A stretch of 64,000 nt of DNA from a bacterium HR17 (GCA_002898575.1 BEHT01000009.1:21105-85104); one strand, 5' to 3'; shown: positions 15,985-28,229, counted from the stretch's first letter. Program-made: numbers and translations. The notes: generated by a model from the letters alone, not told the origin.

Positions 15985-17439
15985 ATGACGGCATCGGGGG
16001 AACAACCTCAGCCCAACAGGGTCTGGATGGAGTGGGCTGCCCTCGCGCTTATCGGTAGCAGTTTGCTCCTTCTGCTGCACTGCTACGGCACGGTGTTGTT
16101 GCCCTTTGTCCCCGATGAAAGCCTGTTTTTACAAGCAGCGCATAACCTCGCGAACGGTAAGGGTATGGGGACGCCTGCCTTGGACGATTTGCTGCCCGGC
16201 ATTGCGCAACGCACCTATTGGCAACCCCCCGTTTACTTTCTCGCCCTCGCCGCATGGGGCTCCATGACAGGCTTTGATGTCGTGGCAGCGCGATGGCTTA
16301 GCCGCCTTTGCGCCGTCGGCGTGTTAGCGCTTTTGTGGTTGCTGGCGCGCCAGTGGGGGCTCGGGCGATGGGCAGGATTGCTGTGTGTTCTGTGGACAGC
16401 GTCCGACTTAGCGTTCCAATACAACGCCAATATCGCTCGGATGGACATGCTCAGTGCTTTGGGATTGACGGCGTGCTTGCTGGCTTTCACGCTATATCAA
16501 CGGGACGGGAAAGAGTGGCAGGTAGCGCTGGCGGGAGTCTGCGGTGCTTTAGCGACCCTGACACATTTCATCACCCTGCCAGCGGTAGCGGTTTTGGGCA
16601 TGGTGTTGTGTCGGCGGCGGCGTTGGCGCGCATCGGTTTGGTTTGCGCTACCGATCGCGATAGGTTGGCTTTTGTGGTTGACATACGCCGCGCAAGATTG
16701 GCACGGATGGTCAGGACAATTGGCTGCTCAATTCATCCGCAAAGGCGCAAGCGGTCTGACACCGATGGCGCTGCGATTGCTTTTCCTACACAGTGCTATG
16801 CCTCTTTGGGGCGTGTTTAAGACGAACGCGTTGCCTCTTGGGTCCATTCTCCTTGTGGGGTCACTGGTGGCAGCGTGGCGGAGGAACCCGCTCTTTTCGC
16901 GTTGGCAGATAGCAGCGCTGTTTGCGACCTACACGGCAGCGGCGATAGGCGGTGAGTTTTGGTATGTCGGCTGGTGGACACCGTTCGGCTACTTGCTGTT
17001 GGGGCGATGGCTGCACGCTGTCGACGCTCGGTGGAAGCCCAAAGTCGGTTTGGTCGTGTTTTGCGCCGCATTGGTCGGCTGGCAAGCGGTGACGGTCGCC
17101 CAAACGCTGACGAGCGTCCCGCGGCTGCGGGACGATGTCGCCCGCTTTTTCGCCGAGGTGTCTTCGGTGTTGCCAAAGGGAGCGACTGTGGTTTTGCACA
17201 GTGTTCCTGACCCCTTTCCGGTGTTGCAACGGGTGCGCCCCGATTTGCACTTGGTGCAGTTGAGCCCGACGCCGATGCTGCCAGCAGCGTTGGCGCACAA
17301 TTTTCAACGGGCACAAGCGTTTGTGGGAGTGACAGAGTGGGTCAAAGGTAGACCAGGCGCTTCCCTGCCGCCAGCGCAAAAAGCGTGGCGCTTCCACGCT
17401 ACAGAGGGCACATGGGTCGTACATTTGCATCCTCTCTAA
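15985..17439 (+). CDS. Polyprenol-phosphate-sugar-dependent membrane glycosyltransferase (GT39/PMT-like)
   Basis: 484 residues with about ten hydrophobic segments. After the first helix comes PFVPDESLFLQAAHNLANGKG, the acidic D-E loop motif of GT39/ArnT-type enzymes, then QPPVYFLALAAWGSMTGFDVVAARWLSRL, which matches the P..Y......G......R..S pattern of the family. Such enzymes transfer sugars from lipid-phosphate donors on the outer face of the membrane. The soluble C-terminal part (about 385-484) is Rossmann-like. Acceptor unknown. A second, broken member follows at 17639. Confidence 0.75.
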   Translation: MTASGEQPQPNRVWMEWAALALIGSSLLLLLHCYGTVLLPFVPDESLFLQAAHNLANGKGMGTPALDDLLPGIAQRTYWQPPVYFLALAAWGSMTGFDVVAARWLSRLCAVGVLALLWLLARQWGLGRWAGLLCVLWTASDLAFQYNANIARMDMLSALGLTACLLAFTLYQRDGKEWQVALAGVCGALATLTHFITLPAVAVLGMVLCRRRRWRASVWFALPIAIGWLLWLTYAAQDWHGWSGQLAAQFIRKGASGLTPMALRLLFLHSAMPLWGVFKTNALPLGSILLVGSLVAAWRRNPLFSRWQIAALFATYTAAAIGGEFWYVGWWTPFGYLLLGRWLHAVDARWKPKVGLVVFCAALVGWQAVTVAQTLTSVPRLRDDVARFFAEVSSVLPKGATVVLHSVPDPFPVLQRVRPDLHLVQLSPTPMLPAALAHNFQRAQAFVGVTEWVKGRPGASLPPAQKAWRFHATEGTWVVHLHPL

Positions 17440-17638
17440 GGTCGCAACCGGCGCTGCCAGGTTGCCGCGCTTTATCCGACGACACCTCCGATCGTCCCTT
17501 TTTAAACATGCAACGCGTTAAACAATCATCGTGCCCTGCCGATCGCTGTATGTGTGAGATCACATGCCGAAGGATTTTTGCGCCGCCGGTTCCCGAAGCA
17601 CAGTGTGCTTAAAAGGCTGAGCGGGGCGTGAAGACATC

Positions 17639-18726
17639 GTGACGGGACAAGACGGCAAAGGGTTGTTCCTTCGGAGGATCCTGCCTTGTGCGCTGTTCCT
17701 CTGTGGTGTCGCTTTACTGCTGTTCTTAGAGAAAGCGGTAGCGGGCGAGTGGGGTTTCCCTTTTGACGACAGTTGGATATTTGCGCAATACGCACGGCAT
17801 CTTGCGGAAGGGCAAGGGTTCTGCTTCAATCGGGGCGAACCGTCCAGCGGGTTCACTTCGTTTTTGTGGGTTTTGCTGTGTGCCTTAGGGTATAAGCTGA
17901 CGGGAGCGTTTGGGGCGCCGATGAAGGTGATGGGTGTCCTGTTCGGTGTGGGCAGCGTTATCGTGACCCAGCGGATTATCGCGGCGCTGACTAACGACGC
18001 AACGAAAGCGCGATGGTGCAGGCATTTGACCGCGCTGTTCCCGCCCCTTATCGCCAACGCTTTGGCGGGCATGGAGGAAAGTCCCTATGTGTTCACGGCG
18101 TTACTGGGCGTGTGGATGCACTTGCGCTGGAGGGGACACCGTCACCCCGATGGATATGGGAAGGGGTCTGGTGGGGCGTGGGCGATTTGGGGCAACTGGG
18201 GGCGCTACTTGTTGCCCGCTTACTTGATGGTGGGCTGGGTATTAGCGGTCAGTCTATCGTCTGCGCGTTGGCTTCTTTTTTAGCGACGCTCTTAGGGGCT
18301 GCCCCAAGTTACGGTGTCGTCCTAAACGAATATGTCCAACGGGTTGCACCAATGCGACGACTGCATGTGTGTTTTGGACGATGGTTGCAGACCCACACGC
18401 CGCACGACGCCGTCGTGGCGACACACGATATCGGGGCGATCGGCTTTTTCTCGCGTCGCTATATTTTTGGCACGCAGGCGCTCATCCACGCCGATGTCGC
18501 CCGGCGTTTACCGACCTTGTGGGAAGACGCGGAGGCTATGCTTACCGAGTTGCGCCGGCACAAAGTCGCTTACCTCGTCGTCAATGACGCCTGGCGGCTG
18601 GTCGTTGAGCGTCCTGAATTGTTTGAACGGTTACACGGCGCGCCAGGCTGGAATTTGGACGACAAAGTGCGGTTTTGTGTCTTCCGCCTCCATCGGGAGC
18701 GAAGGGGTCATGAAGCGGGTCGTTAG
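17639..18726 (+). pseudogene. Remnant of a second GT39-like membrane glycosyltransferase
   Basis: GTG 17639 opens a frame with a membrane helix, then FPFDDSWIFAQYARHLAEGQGFCFNRGEPSSGFTS, the family's acidic DD loop, and NALAGMEESPYVF. This frame stops at 18283. The C-terminal half (LGAAPSYGVVLNEYVQRV, HDAVVATHDIGAIGFFSRRYI, the soluble domain typical of these enzymes) is in another frame from about 18200 to 18726. The sum is about 360 residues where intact relatives have roughly 500, so the middle membrane helices are missing as well. A frameshift plus an internal deletion suggests true decay. Its end overlaps the start of the next gene. Confidence 0.75.
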
Positions 18727-19630
18727 TGTCAGTTTGGGTTCGTCCAAGCGTGACAAGCGCGTTGAAGCGGTGTTTTTCGGCGAACGGTTCTTGATTGAAC
18801 GCATCGGCACCGACGGCGACTTGCACAAGTTTGCCCGATGGCTGCGCCAATTGGACGGCAGAGTGGACGCCATTTGCTTTGGCGGCATGGATATTTGGCT
18901 GCGGTGCGGTGGGCGGCGCTATGCGCTGCGACAGGCGTGGCAACTGGCCCAAACGGTGCAAAAAACGCCGGTCGTGGACGGGTCGGGCGTCAAAGACACG
19001 GTGGAGCGCGAAGCGGTCCATTGGCTGCAACGCAACGGCGTCGTGGATTTTCGCCGCCGCAAAGTGTTGCTGGTCAGCGCTGTTGACCGCTTCGGTATGG
19101 CAGACGAACTGTGGGGCTTGGGTGCGGATTTGCGGGTCGGCGATCTGGCGTTCGGGCTGGGCATCCCGATTTTGCTGCGGTCGCGGCGCGTCTACGAAAC
19201 GCTGGGGCGATTGCTGTTGCCCATCGTCACGCAATTACCCATCCGTTGGCTTTACCCGACGGGCAAAAACCAAGAGCGCATCACCCCCAAGTTTGAAAGC
19301 GCCTACCGCTGGGCGGAGGTGGTCGCCGGCGACTTTTTGCTCATTCGCAAACACCTGCCTGTCTCCCGACCTTCCGCGCCGTTGCTTAACAAGGTCGTTT
19401 TGACCAACACGACGACGCCCGACGATGTGGCGTTGCTGCGACAGTTGGGCGTTGCATTGCTCATCACGACGACGCCCGAGTTGGATGGACGGACCTTTGG
19501 GACGAATGTGCTGGAAGGGGTCATCGTCGCTCACTTGGGCAAACACCCTGATGCCCTGACCCGTGACGATTACCTGCAAGCGTTGCGCGCAATGGGATGG
19601 CAACCGACAGTGCGCAAGTTGCAACCGTGA
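18710..19630 (+). CDS. Quinate 5-dehydrogenase-like protein of uncertain function
   Basis: 306 residues; ATG 18710 follows GGGAGCGAAGGGG inside the end of the glycosyltransferase remnant. The sequence (VVSVSLGSSKRDKRVEAVFFG near the N-terminus, then GTDGDLHKFARWLRQLDGRVDA, RWLYPTGKNQE, a proposed nucleotide-binding region and a C-terminal VVLTNTTTPDDVALLRQLGV) matches the conserved family often labelled quinate 5-dehydrogenase in Firmicutes. That name is not supported by biochemistry I know of. No shikimate/quinate catabolic genes are adjacent. Confidence 0.6.
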   Translation: MKRVVSVSLGSSKRDKRVEAVFFGERFLIERIGTDGDLHKFARWLRQLDGRVDAICFGGMDIWLRCGGRRYALRQAWQLAQTVQKTPVVDGSGVKDTVEREAVHWLQRNGVVDFRRRKVLLVSAVDRFGMADELWGLGADLRVGDLAFGLGIPILLRSRRVYETLGRLLLPIVTQLPIRWLYPTGKNQERITPKFESAYRWAEVVAGDFLLIRKHLPVSRPSAPLLNKVVLTNTTTPDDVALLRQLGVALLITTTPELDGRTFGTNVLEGVIVAHLGKHPDALTRDDYLQALRAMGWQPTVRKLQP

Positions 19631-19651
19631 AAGTCAACCGTGTCGCGTTTC

Positions 19652-20518
19652 CTACGGGGACGATTGGAGCAACTCGCCGGCGCGCTCTTTGAGTTGCTGC
19701 CACAGTTGGCGCATCTTTTCGGAGTCTAGGGCGTCGCGTAACACTTGTGGCGCTGCCTTGAGGGCATCGCCGTAGGCTTTCAGCGCCGCTTTGTAATCGC
19801 CGTGCTGATAATGCCAGAGCGCCAATCGGGTGTTGGCTTTCGCCGCTTCTGCCGATTGCGGATAGCGCTCCACGAGTTTGCGGTAGAGGAGCAATGCCTG
19901 CTGTTCGTCGCCCTTTTGTTCCGCTAGCTCTGCTAACGCCCACAGGGCTTTGGGTGCGAAAGGTGAAGCGGGGTAGTTGGCGCTGATTTTCTCAAAGCAG
20001 CGGCGGGCTTTGTCGGCGCGGTCAACTTGCCGATAACTTTCACCCGCTGCGAACAGGGCTTTTGCAGCGCGCTCGTCGTCGGGGAAAGTTTTGGCGAAGG
20101 TTTCAAAACGGCGGGCAGCGTCCAACGGCATGCCACTTTGCTGGAAGCACTCGGCGATTTTCAGCAACGCCTCGCGCTTTTGTTCTGGCGTCAAACCGCC
20201 TTCCAAGGCTTTGCCGAAATGACCGACAGCCTCGCGATAGCGCCCTCGCGCGAAGAGTAACTCTGCCAACTCGTAATGCCCTTGCGGGGCGAAACGGCTG
20301 CGGGGATACTGCTGCAAGCCGAGGCGATACCAATGCTCGGCTTCATCGGTTTTGCCGATTTTGGCGTAAAAGCGAGCCCGCCAAAATTCGTCCAGCGGCG
20401 TCAAGCGCAACACGAGGTAAACAACGCCGAACAGCAACAGCAATGTGACGGCGGTGCGGATGAGCCCGCCGAAGAGCCACCAGAACAGCCGCAACGGCCA
20501 TCGCCACAGCATCGGCAT
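19652..20518 (-). CDS. Membrane-anchored TPR protein
   Basis: 288 residues. The N-terminus has one or two membrane helices (LRLFWWLFGGLIRTAVTLLLLFGVVYLVL). Residues 50-260 carry about five tetratricopeptide repeats (DEAEHWYRLGLQQYPRSRFAPQGHYELAELLFARGRYREAV, and so on), resembling YbgF/BamD-type scaffolds. It probably mediates protein contacts at the membrane. The neighbour upstream, 31 nt away on the same strand, is a HEAT lipoprotein, so both scaffold genes may be co-transcribed. Confidence 0.75.
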   Translation of the reverse strand: MPMLWRWPLRLFWWLFGGLIRTAVTLLLLFGVVYLVLRLTPLDEFWRARFYAKIGKTDEAEHWYRLGLQQYPRSRFAPQGHYELAELLFARGRYREAVGHFGKALEGGLTPEQKREALLKIAECFQQSGMPLDAARRFETFAKTFPDDERAAKALFAAGESYRQVDRADKARRCFEKISANYPASPFAPKALWALAELAEQKGDEQQALLLYRKLVERYPQSAEAAKANTRLALWHYQHGDYKAALKAYGDALKAAPQVLRDALDSEKMRQLWQQLKERAGELLQSSP

Positions 20519-20549
20519 CGCACTCCATCGGTGCCTTTAGCATGCACCC

Positions 20550-22217
20550 CTACGGTGTCGCGAGTCGGTGCAAAGCGAGTTGAAGGGCGGCGCGAACGCG
20601 TTCGTCAGGGTCAATGCGCAACCGTTCTGCCAGCAGCGATTGCGCGTCGGTCGCTTTCAATTTGCCCAACGCCAAGGCAGCTTCGCGGCGGACATCGGCG
20701 CTGTTGTCGGAGAGCGCCGCTTGTAGGGCAGCGATGGCGCGACGGTCACCGATTTCGCCCAGCGCCCACGCCGCCATCGCTCGCACTCGGGGGTTAGGGT
20801 CCTTCAAGCCCTCAAGGAGCGTTGAGACAGCGCGACGGGTTTTCAACCGCCCCATCAACCGGAAGATGCGCCACCGCAGCGAAGAGCGCTCCGCGCCTTT
20901 TTGTAATGCGGGCAAGGCGTCGTCACCGAGGCGCTCCAATGCCCATTCGGCGTGGGCTTGAACGCGTTCGTTGGGGTCGCCCAACGCCCGCACGAGTTGT
21001 GGTGCGGCTTGGCGGTAGCGCAATTTGCCCAGCGCCGCTGCCGCAACGGCGCGCACATCCGGGCTTTGGTCGCGCAATGCCCGCAACAGCACAGGCGCCA
21101 CGCGCGGGTCACCCGTCTCGCCCAATGCCGCCAACGCGCCCCAGCGTTGCAAAGGGTCATCGCCGCGAGCGGCTTGCATCAGCAAACGGGCAGCGGGTTT
21201 GCCGATGGTGCGCAATGCGTCAACGGCGGCAGCCCGCACTTTTTCGTCGGTGGACTTGAGTTGGTCAATGAGGAAGCGAACGCCCGCCATGTCGCCGATT
21301 TGCCCCAACGCGACTGCTGCCGCCACGCGCACGGGCATCTCCTCTTTGCCGTCCTCCATGATCTTGCGCAACTGTGACGCGGCAGTTTTGGCTTTCATGT
21401 TGCCCAATGCGTAGGCACATGCCGTACGCACTTCGGGATCAACATCGCTCAAGCCTTTGATGAGGTCGGGGATCGCAGGACGGTAACGCAACTCACCCAA
21501 ATACCGCGCCGTATCGCGACGGGCGAGACGGTCGGTATTCTTTTGCGGGTCTAAGTCTGCCCGCAACGCCTCACAAATTTGCCGAAAGGCTTTCGCCGCC
21601 TCCACGCGGGCGACAGGCGAGCCGTGTTCTCGCACTTTGGCGAGTGCTTGCAGGGACCATTGGCGCAGTTTCACCAACCCATTGACGGCGGCTTGGCGGA
21701 TAAGCGGGTGAGGGTCATCTAACGCCGTGACCAAATGGGGCAACACTTCCCGCAGGTAGGGCGGGGCATCGCGCCCGCCTGGTCCTGCCAACCCCTCCAC
21801 TGCTGCCGCCCGGACGCGAGGGTCAGGGTCACGCAAGCGTTCCATGATGGGGCGAACGGTTGTGGGGCTGCCAAACGCCGCCAGCGTTTGAATGGCAGCG
21901 ATACGCACTTGGGGGTCAGGCGATTCTGCCGCCGCTGCGATATCGTCCACAACTGACAAGCGCTTCAGTTGCGCCAAAACTTTCAAGGCTGCAATCTGCA
22001 CCTTGCGGTCGCGCTCTTTCAGCAGACCGGCAAAGGCAGGGGCAGCGATATCGGCATAGTCGGTCAGTTGCTTGGTGAACGCCTCTTTGTCCGCCAGCGA
22101 CGGATCCGCTTTCAGTTGCGCGACCCAGCCGGCAACCTTCGCGCGCTTGGCTTGCTCGCTTTCCCCGCAACCGACCACCAGCATGAGGGCAAGGGCAAAG
22201 AGCACCGTCCTGCGCAT
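20550..22217 (-). CDS. HEAT-repeat lipoprotein
   Basis: 555 residues. ATG 22217 is preceded by AAGGAGGCGG and begins [19 protein letters not shown], a lipoprotein signal with lipobox VVGC. The mature part is a nearly unbroken series of about sixteen HEAT/PBS-lyase repeats of roughly 31 residues ([58 protein letters not shown]), which form a long superhelical scaffold tethered to the membrane. No catalytic motif is visible. Confidence 0.85.
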   Translation of the reverse strand: MRRTVLFALALMLVVGCGESEQAKRAKVAGWVAQLKADPSLADKEAFTKQLTDYADIAAPAFAGLLKERDRKVQIAALKVLAQLKRLSVVDDIAAAAESPDPQVRIAAIQTLAAFGSPTTVRPIMERLRDPDPRVRAAAVEGLAGPGGRDAPPYLREVLPHLVTALDDPHPLIRQAAVNGLVKLRQWSLQALAKVREHGSPVARVEAAKAFRQICEALRADLDPQKNTDRLARRDTARYLGELRYRPAIPDLIKGLSDVDPEVRTACAYALGNMKAKTAASQLRKIMEDGKEEMPVRVAAAVALGQIGDMAGVRFLIDQLKSTDEKVRAAAVDALRTIGKPAARLLMQAARGDDPLQRWGALAALGETGDPRVAPVLLRALRDQSPDVRAVAAAALGKLRYRQAAPQLVRALGDPNERVQAHAEWALERLGDDALPALQKGAERSSLRWRIFRLMGRLKTRRAVSTLLEGLKDPNPRVRAMAAWALGEIGDRRAIAALQAALSDNSADVRREAALALGKLKATDAQSLLAERLRIDPDERVRAALQLALHRLATP

Positions 22218-22260
22218 GAGCGCCGCCTCCTTTTCGCGTGCAGGCTCGTTTAAAAGTATG

Positions 22261-22355
22261 CCGACCGTCACACAATTTTTGTCCGGTGACTCGGAGGGCG
22301 CGTCTCCTGACGCGCCGACTGACGACCGACCGTCACACAATCTTTGTCCGGTGAC
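22261..22355. repeat. Single palindromic repeat unit flanked by 30-nt direct repeats
   Basis: Positions 22261-22290 and 22326-22355 are direct repeats differing at one base (core GACCGTCACACAAT, then TTTGTCCGGTGAC). Between them lies TCGGAGGGCGCGTCTCCTGA and the rest of a hairpin (GGCGCGTC-TCCT-GACGCGCC, 22298-22317), which is one half of the repeat family found at 35001, 41637, 51203 and 63748. The block occupies the intergenic region between the HEAT lipoprotein and glgB. Confidence 0.8.
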
Positions 22356-22359
22356 GGGC

Positions 22360-24642
22360 ATGATTGACCCGCTTTTCACAGCGCCACCTGAACAAGTCGC
22401 TGCGGTTTGCGGCGGCTACTGTGACGACCCATTCGCCGTTCTGGGCATCCACACAGTAGACATTGGGAGGGAGGAAGCGCATTTTGCGTTCCCTGCCCCT
22501 CGCCCCGCGCCCCGTGTTGTGGTAGTGCGGGCTTTTTTCCCGTTCGCCGAAAGCGTGGCGGTGCGCGCCCTTGATAGCGGCGAAGTCGTCCCGATGCAAA
22601 GGATTCACCCCGAGGGCTTCTTTGAGGCGATGTTCTGGGAGCGCAGCGAACCTTTCGCCTATCGGATCATCGTAAACGGAACGCAGGAGTTTTACGACCC
22701 CTACGCATTTCCGCCGCTGCTCAGCGACTTTGATCTGCACCTGATTGCCGAAGGCAACCACTTCCGCTTGTGGCAAGTTTTGGGCGCTCACATCGTGGAA
22801 CTGGATGCACCCAACGGTTTGGGAGAGAAAGTGCGTGGTGTCCGCTTCGCTGTTTGGGCGCCGAATGCCCTGCGCGTTAGTGTCGTCGGCGATTTCAACC
22901 GCTGGGATGGGCGTGTCCATCCGATGAGATTTAGGCACGAAGCAGGTGTTTGGGAGTTGTTCCTGCCCGAAGAGGTTTTAGGCGGGACGGAAGGGCTGCT
23001 TTACAAGTTTGAGGTTAAGGGACGCTACGGTGGTTACTTGCAATTGAAAGCCGACCCCATCGGCTTCTATCACGAAGTCCGCCCCAAATCGGCATCTGTC
23101 CTTTGGGATTTGAGCCGCTACCGTTGGAACGATGAGGATTGGCTCGCTCGCCGAGGGGAAATCCAAAGCCTTGACAAACCCATCAGCATCTACGAAGTCC
23201 ATCTCGGTTCGTGGAGGCGGGTGCAAGAGAGTGATGGCAGTTGGCGCTGGATGACTTACCGCGAGTTAGCGGAACAACTTGTGCCGTATGCGAAGGACAT
23301 GGGCTTCACTCACATTGAGTTGCTGCCCGTGATGGAACATCCCCTTGACGAATCTTGGGGCTATCAAGTGACTGGCTATTTTGCACCGACCTCACGCTAC
23401 GGCTCGCCCGACGATTTCAAAGCGTTTATGGACGCTTGTCACCAAGCGGGAATTGGCGTGATTTTGGATTGGGTGCCGGCGCACTTTCCCAAAGACATGC
23501 ATGGGCTTGTTTTCTTTGACGGCACGAACCTTTACGAGTATGGAGATTGGCGTGGCGACCATCCCGATTGGCACACGAAAGTTTTCAACTTCGGTCGCAA
23601 CGAAGTCCGCAACTTTTTGATTGCCAGCGCTCTCTTTTGGCTGTCGGAGTATCACGCTGATGGTCTGCGCATTGACGCCGTTGCGTCCATGCTTTACCTT
23701 GACTACTCCCGCAAGCCCGGCGAGTGGCAGCCAAACATTTACGGGGGCAACGAGCACCTTGAAGCCATTGACTTTTTAAAGCGGCTCAACGAAATCGTGC
23801 ACCAGCAAGTTCCGGGCATCCTGATGATTGCTGAGGAGTCAACAGCGTGGCCGATGGTAACTCGTCCGACTTATGTCGGTGGGCTCGGGTTTGACTTCAA
23901 GTGGAATATGGGCTGGATGCACGACACGCTCTTTTACTTCAGCAAAGACCCGATTTACCGCAAGTATCATCACGGGGCTTTGACTTTTTCGCTGTGGTAT
24001 GCTTTCAGCGAAAACTTCATCTTGCCCCTTTCCCACGACGAGGTTGTGCACGGGAAAGCGAGTTTGCTCGGCAAAATGCCCGGCGATTTGTGGCAAAAGT
24101 TCGCCAACTTGCGGGCTTTGTTTGGTTACATGTGGGCACATCCCGGCAAAAAACTTCTGTTCATGGGCGGCGAAATTGCGCAATGGCGCGAGTGGGATTA
24201 CGCGTCAAGTGTTGACTGGCATCTGCTTCAATGGGAGAGCCATCAAGGAATTCAACGGCTGGTGCGCGACTTGAATTGGCTGTATCGCAACGAAACCGCA
24301 TTGCACGAGTGGGATTGCGACCATCGCGGGTTTGAGTGGATTGATTTTTCTGACGCTGACAACTCAGTCGTTTCGTTTATCCGTTGGGCGAGAGATTGGC
24401 GCGACTGTGTTGTCGTCGTTTGCAACTTTACACCTGTAGTTCGCCGCGATTACCGCATCGGTGTGCCGTTCGGTGGAGTTTGGCGTGAAGTGCTCAACAC
24501 TGATTGGCAACACTATGGCGGCAGCAATGTCGGCAACGGTGAAGTAATTGCGGAAGCGTTGCCTTGGCAAAACCGTCCCTTTTCGGTTCGGTTGACTTTG
24601 CCGCCGCTGGCGGTGGTTTTTCTAAAGCGAGCGGAAAGTTGA
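22360..24642 (+). CDS. glgB: 1,4-alpha-glucan branching enzyme
   Basis: 760 residues. It makes alpha-1,6 branches in glycogen. Seen: an N-terminal module (residues 1-110), a CBM48 ([32 protein letters not shown]), and a GH13 barrel with [36 protein letters not shown], nucleophile Asp in [11 protein letters not shown] (about 439), acid/base Glu in MIAEEST (about 492) and Asp in [10 protein letters not shown] (about 560), then a C-terminal beta domain. ATG 22360 is the first start after the direct repeats; its ribosome-binding site is weak. It is followed 18 nt later by eno. Length fits the long bacterial GlgB class. Confidence 0.95.
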   Translation: MIDPLFTAPPEQVAAVCGGYCDDPFAVLGIHTVDIGREEAHFAFPAPRPAPRVVVVRAFFPFAESVAVRALDSGEVVPMQRIHPEGFFEAMFWERSEPFAYRIIVNGTQEFYDPYAFPPLLSDFDLHLIAEGNHFRLWQVLGAHIVELDAPNGLGEKVRGVRFAVWAPNALRVSVVGDFNRWDGRVHPMRFRHEAGVWELFLPEEVLGGTEGLLYKFEVKGRYGGYLQLKADPIGFYHEVRPKSASVLWDLSRYRWNDEDWLARRGEIQSLDKPISIYEVHLGSWRRVQESDGSWRWMTYRELAEQLVPYAKDMGFTHIELLPVMEHPLDESWGYQVTGYFAPTSRYGSPDDFKAFMDACHQAGIGVILDWVPAHFPKDMHGLVFFDGTNLYEYGDWRGDHPDWHTKVFNFGRNEVRNFLIASALFWLSEYHADGLRIDAVASMLYLDYSRKPGEWQPNIYGGNEHLEAIDFLKRLNEIVHQQVPGILMIAEESTAWPMVTRPTYVGGLGFDFKWNMGWMHDTLFYFSKDPIYRKYHHGALTFSLWYAFSENFILPLSHDEVVHGKASLLGKMPGDLWQKFANLRALFGYMWAHPGKKLLFMGGEIAQWREWDYASSVDWHLLQWESHQGIQRLVRDLNWLYRNETALHEWDCDHRGFEWIDFSDADNSVVSFIRWARDWRDCVVVVCNFTPVVRRDYRIGVPFGGVWREVLNTDWQHYGGSNVGNGEVIAEALPWQNRPFSVRLTLPPLAVVFLKRAES

Positions 24643-24660
24643 CGGAAAGGAGCGGGCAGC

Positions 24661-25953
24661 ATGACCATTCAACAAGTGCACGCACGGGAAGTGTTGGATT
24701 CGCGGGGTTACCCGACAGTGGAAGCGGAAGTCGTTTTAGACAATGGTGCAGTCGGTTGGGCGATGGTGCCGTCGGGAGCGTCAACGGGCACGCATGAAGC
24801 GACGGAGTTGCGGGATGGCGATTTGGCGCGTTGGGACGGTAAGGGTGTGCTGGTGGCGGTGCACAACATCAATGAGCACATTGCCCCTGCGCTGCGGGGG
24901 GTGCCAGCGGATGTCAAGGCTGTGGATGCCCGATTGCGGGAACTGGATGGCACGCCAAACAAAAGGCGCTTAGGAGCAAATGCGGTTCTCGCTGTTTCGC
25001 TGGCGACGGCGCGCGCGGTCGCTTACGCTCACGGTTTGCCGCTCTACCGTTTCATCGCCGAATTGGCAGGCACGACGGACCGCATGGCGCTCCCGACGCC
25101 GATGGTCAACATCGTCAGCGGTGGCTTGCACGCAGGTGGCAATTTGGACATGCAAGACTTCCTCGTCATCCCGTTGGGCGCGACTTCGTTTCGGCAGGCG
25201 CTGGATTGGGTCGGCAAGGTTTACCACACGGTCAAGCGGTTGTTGCGCGAACAGGGCATGACAACTTTGGTCGCCGATGAAGGTGGATTCGGACCGCCCC
25301 TGCCAGACCACGAAGCGGTGTTGCGGTTGCTTTGTGAAGCCGTTGAACGAGTCGGGTTGCGACAGGGCGATGATGTAGCGTTGGCGGTGGATGTGGCGGC
25401 GACGCACTTTTACCACGATGGGCACTATGTGTTGCGTCAGGAAGGGCGCGCACTTAGCGGCGACGAACTGGTAGCGCTGTTGACGGAGTGGTGTCAGCGC
25501 TACCCTGTCCTCTCTGTGGAAGATGGCTGTGCAGAAGAGGATTGGGATGGGTGGCGGAAATTGACGCAGCGGTTGGGGCAACGGGTGCAACTTTTGGGTG
25601 ATGACCTGTTCGTTACCAACCCAGAGCGCATCCGCAAGGGCGCCGCGGAAGGGATCGCGAACGCAGTGCTCATCAAGGTGAACCAGATCGGAACTTTGAC
25701 GGAGACGCTGGAAGCCATGCAGGCTGGTTGGGACGCAGGCTATGCGTTAGTTGTCTCAGCGCGGTCAGGCGAGACCGAAGACCCGTTCATCGCCGATTTG
25801 GCTGTTGGGACGGGTGCGGGGCAAATCAAGATTGGCTCTGTCGCCCGCAGTGAGCGGACGGCGAAATACAATCAGTTGCTGCGGATAGAGGAGCGGGGGG
25901 CGTTGTCTTACGCGGGGAAGCAACCGTTTGAACGGTTGTGCAGGGGTGCGTAA
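24661..25953 (+). CDS. eno: Enolase
   Basis: 430 residues; AAAGGAGCGG precedes ATG 24661. It interconverts 2-phosphoglycerate and phosphoenolpyruvate. Seen: [17 protein letters not shown], the mobile loop [33 protein letters not shown], metal ligands in [14 protein letters not shown] and [10 protein letters not shown], the catalytic Lys in [12 protein letters not shown] and [25 protein letters not shown]. One oddity: the usual SHRSGETED reads SARSGETED, so the conserved His next to the substrate phosphate is Ala367. Otherwise complete. A palindrome (CAACCGTT-TG-AACGGTTG) overlaps its last codons. Confidence 0.95.
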   Translation: MTIQQVHAREVLDSRGYPTVEAEVVLDNGAVGWAMVPSGASTGTHEATELRDGDLARWDGKGVLVAVHNINEHIAPALRGVPADVKAVDARLRELDGTPNKRRLGANAVLAVSLATARAVAYAHGLPLYRFIAELAGTTDRMALPTPMVNIVSGGLHAGGNLDMQDFLVIPLGATSFRQALDWVGKVYHTVKRLLREQGMTTLVADEGGFGPPLPDHEAVLRLLCEAVERVGLRQGDDVALAVDVAATHFYHDGHYVLRQEGRALSGDELVALLTEWCQRYPVLSVEDGCAEEDWDGWRKLTQRLGQRVQLLGDDLFVTNPERIRKGAAEGIANAVLIKVNQIGTLTETLEAMQAGWDAGYALVVSARSGETEDPFIADLAVGTGAGQIKIGSVARSERTAKYNQLLRIEERGALSYAGKQPFERLCRGA

Positions 25954-25960
25954 AGGGGGT

Positions 25961-25994
25961 CGCGAAAATTGGGGGAAAATCGCAAATTTTCGCG
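25961..25994. terminator. Inverted repeat between eno and the rRNA promoter
   Basis: CGCGAAAATT (25961-25970) and AATTTTCGCG (25985-25994) can form a 10-bp stem with a 14-nt loop, 8 nt after the eno stop. A partial T-tract follows. It may end eno transcription or act as an upstream element of the rRNA promoter 12 nt further on. Confidence 0.45.
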
Positions 25995-26005
25995 ATTTTG
26001 GGGTC

Positions 26006-26033
26006 TTTACAAGCGGTCGGGGTGTGTTATCAT
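26006..26033 (+). promoter_or_regulatory. rRNA operon promoter
   Basis: TTTACA (26006-26011) and TATCAT (26028-26033) are separated by 16 nt, about 230 nt before mature 16S. No gene lies in the leader (26040-26263). Confidence 0.55.
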
Positions 26034-26146
26034 TTGAGGCGCCGCAGGCGAAAGCACCTTGTAAACAGTGTCGGACGCTGTGTGAGCCGCATGGCTCTTG
26101 ACATCGTTACGGTTCGTGATTAAAATTGTTTGTGGATGTCGGACCT

Positions 26147-26171
26147 TGACAATTAAATAGCGCTGAGCAGT
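26147..26171 (+). other. 5' arm of 16S processing stem
   Basis: TGACAATTAAATAGCGCTGA and the next five bases pair with 28015-28039 downstream of 16S with a single G:U. This long helix brackets the 16S gene, as for RNase III processing of pre-rRNA. The 3' arm ends directly at the first base of tRNA-Ile. Confidence 0.7.
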
Positions 26172-26263
26172 CAGAGCGCTGCGAAGTGGCGGGTGGATCT
26201 GCGTACTCCCTGAAGTCCAGGTGAAGCCAATGACCCCATCGCTGTGTGCGATGGGCAAACTCT

Positions 26264-27890
<1,627 letters not shown>

Positions 27891-28014
27891 TAAGGAGTCC
27901 CCAGCACCGGCACACATGCCGTAGGGAGGGCAGTGATGCCCTCCCTACACGCTGTCTCTTTTGTGTCGGTGCCGATGCGCTGACGCGCCCGTTTCGCTTT
28001 GCAGCGATGTCTGC

Positions 28015-28039
28015 ACTGCTCAGTGCTATTTAATTGTCA
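28015..28039 (+). other. 3' arm of 16S processing stem
   Basis: Complement of 26147-26171 (see there). The stem abuts tRNA-Ile with no spacer. Confidence 0.7.
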
Positions 28040-28115
28040 GGGCCCGTAGCTCAGGTGGCAGAGCGCACCCCTGATAAGGGTGAGGTCTCAGGTTCAAGTC
28101 CTGACGGGCCCACCA
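28040..28115 (+). tRNA. tRNA-Ile (GAT)
   Basis: Cloverleaf with acceptor GGGCCCG/CGGGCCC, anticodon GAT at 28073-28075 in loop CTGATAA, T-loop TTCAAGT and encoded CCA (28113-28115). Standard position in the 16S-23S spacer. Confidence 0.97.
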
Positions 28116-28156
28116 ATGTGTGGGTGCCGTCGTCACGCGAGCGGGTTTGAACCGAT

Positions 28157-28229
28157 GGGCCCGTAGCTCAGTTGGGAGAGCACCGGCTTTGCACGCCGGG
28201 GGTCAGCGGTTCAAATCCGCTCGGGTCCA
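28157..28229 (+). tRNA. tRNA-Ala (TGC)
   Basis: Acceptor GGGCCCG/CGGGTCC (one G:U), anticodon TGC at 28190-28192, T-loop TTCAAAT, discriminator A. CCA is not encoded, unlike the neighbouring tRNA-Ile. Second spacer tRNA of the rrn operon. Confidence 0.96.
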
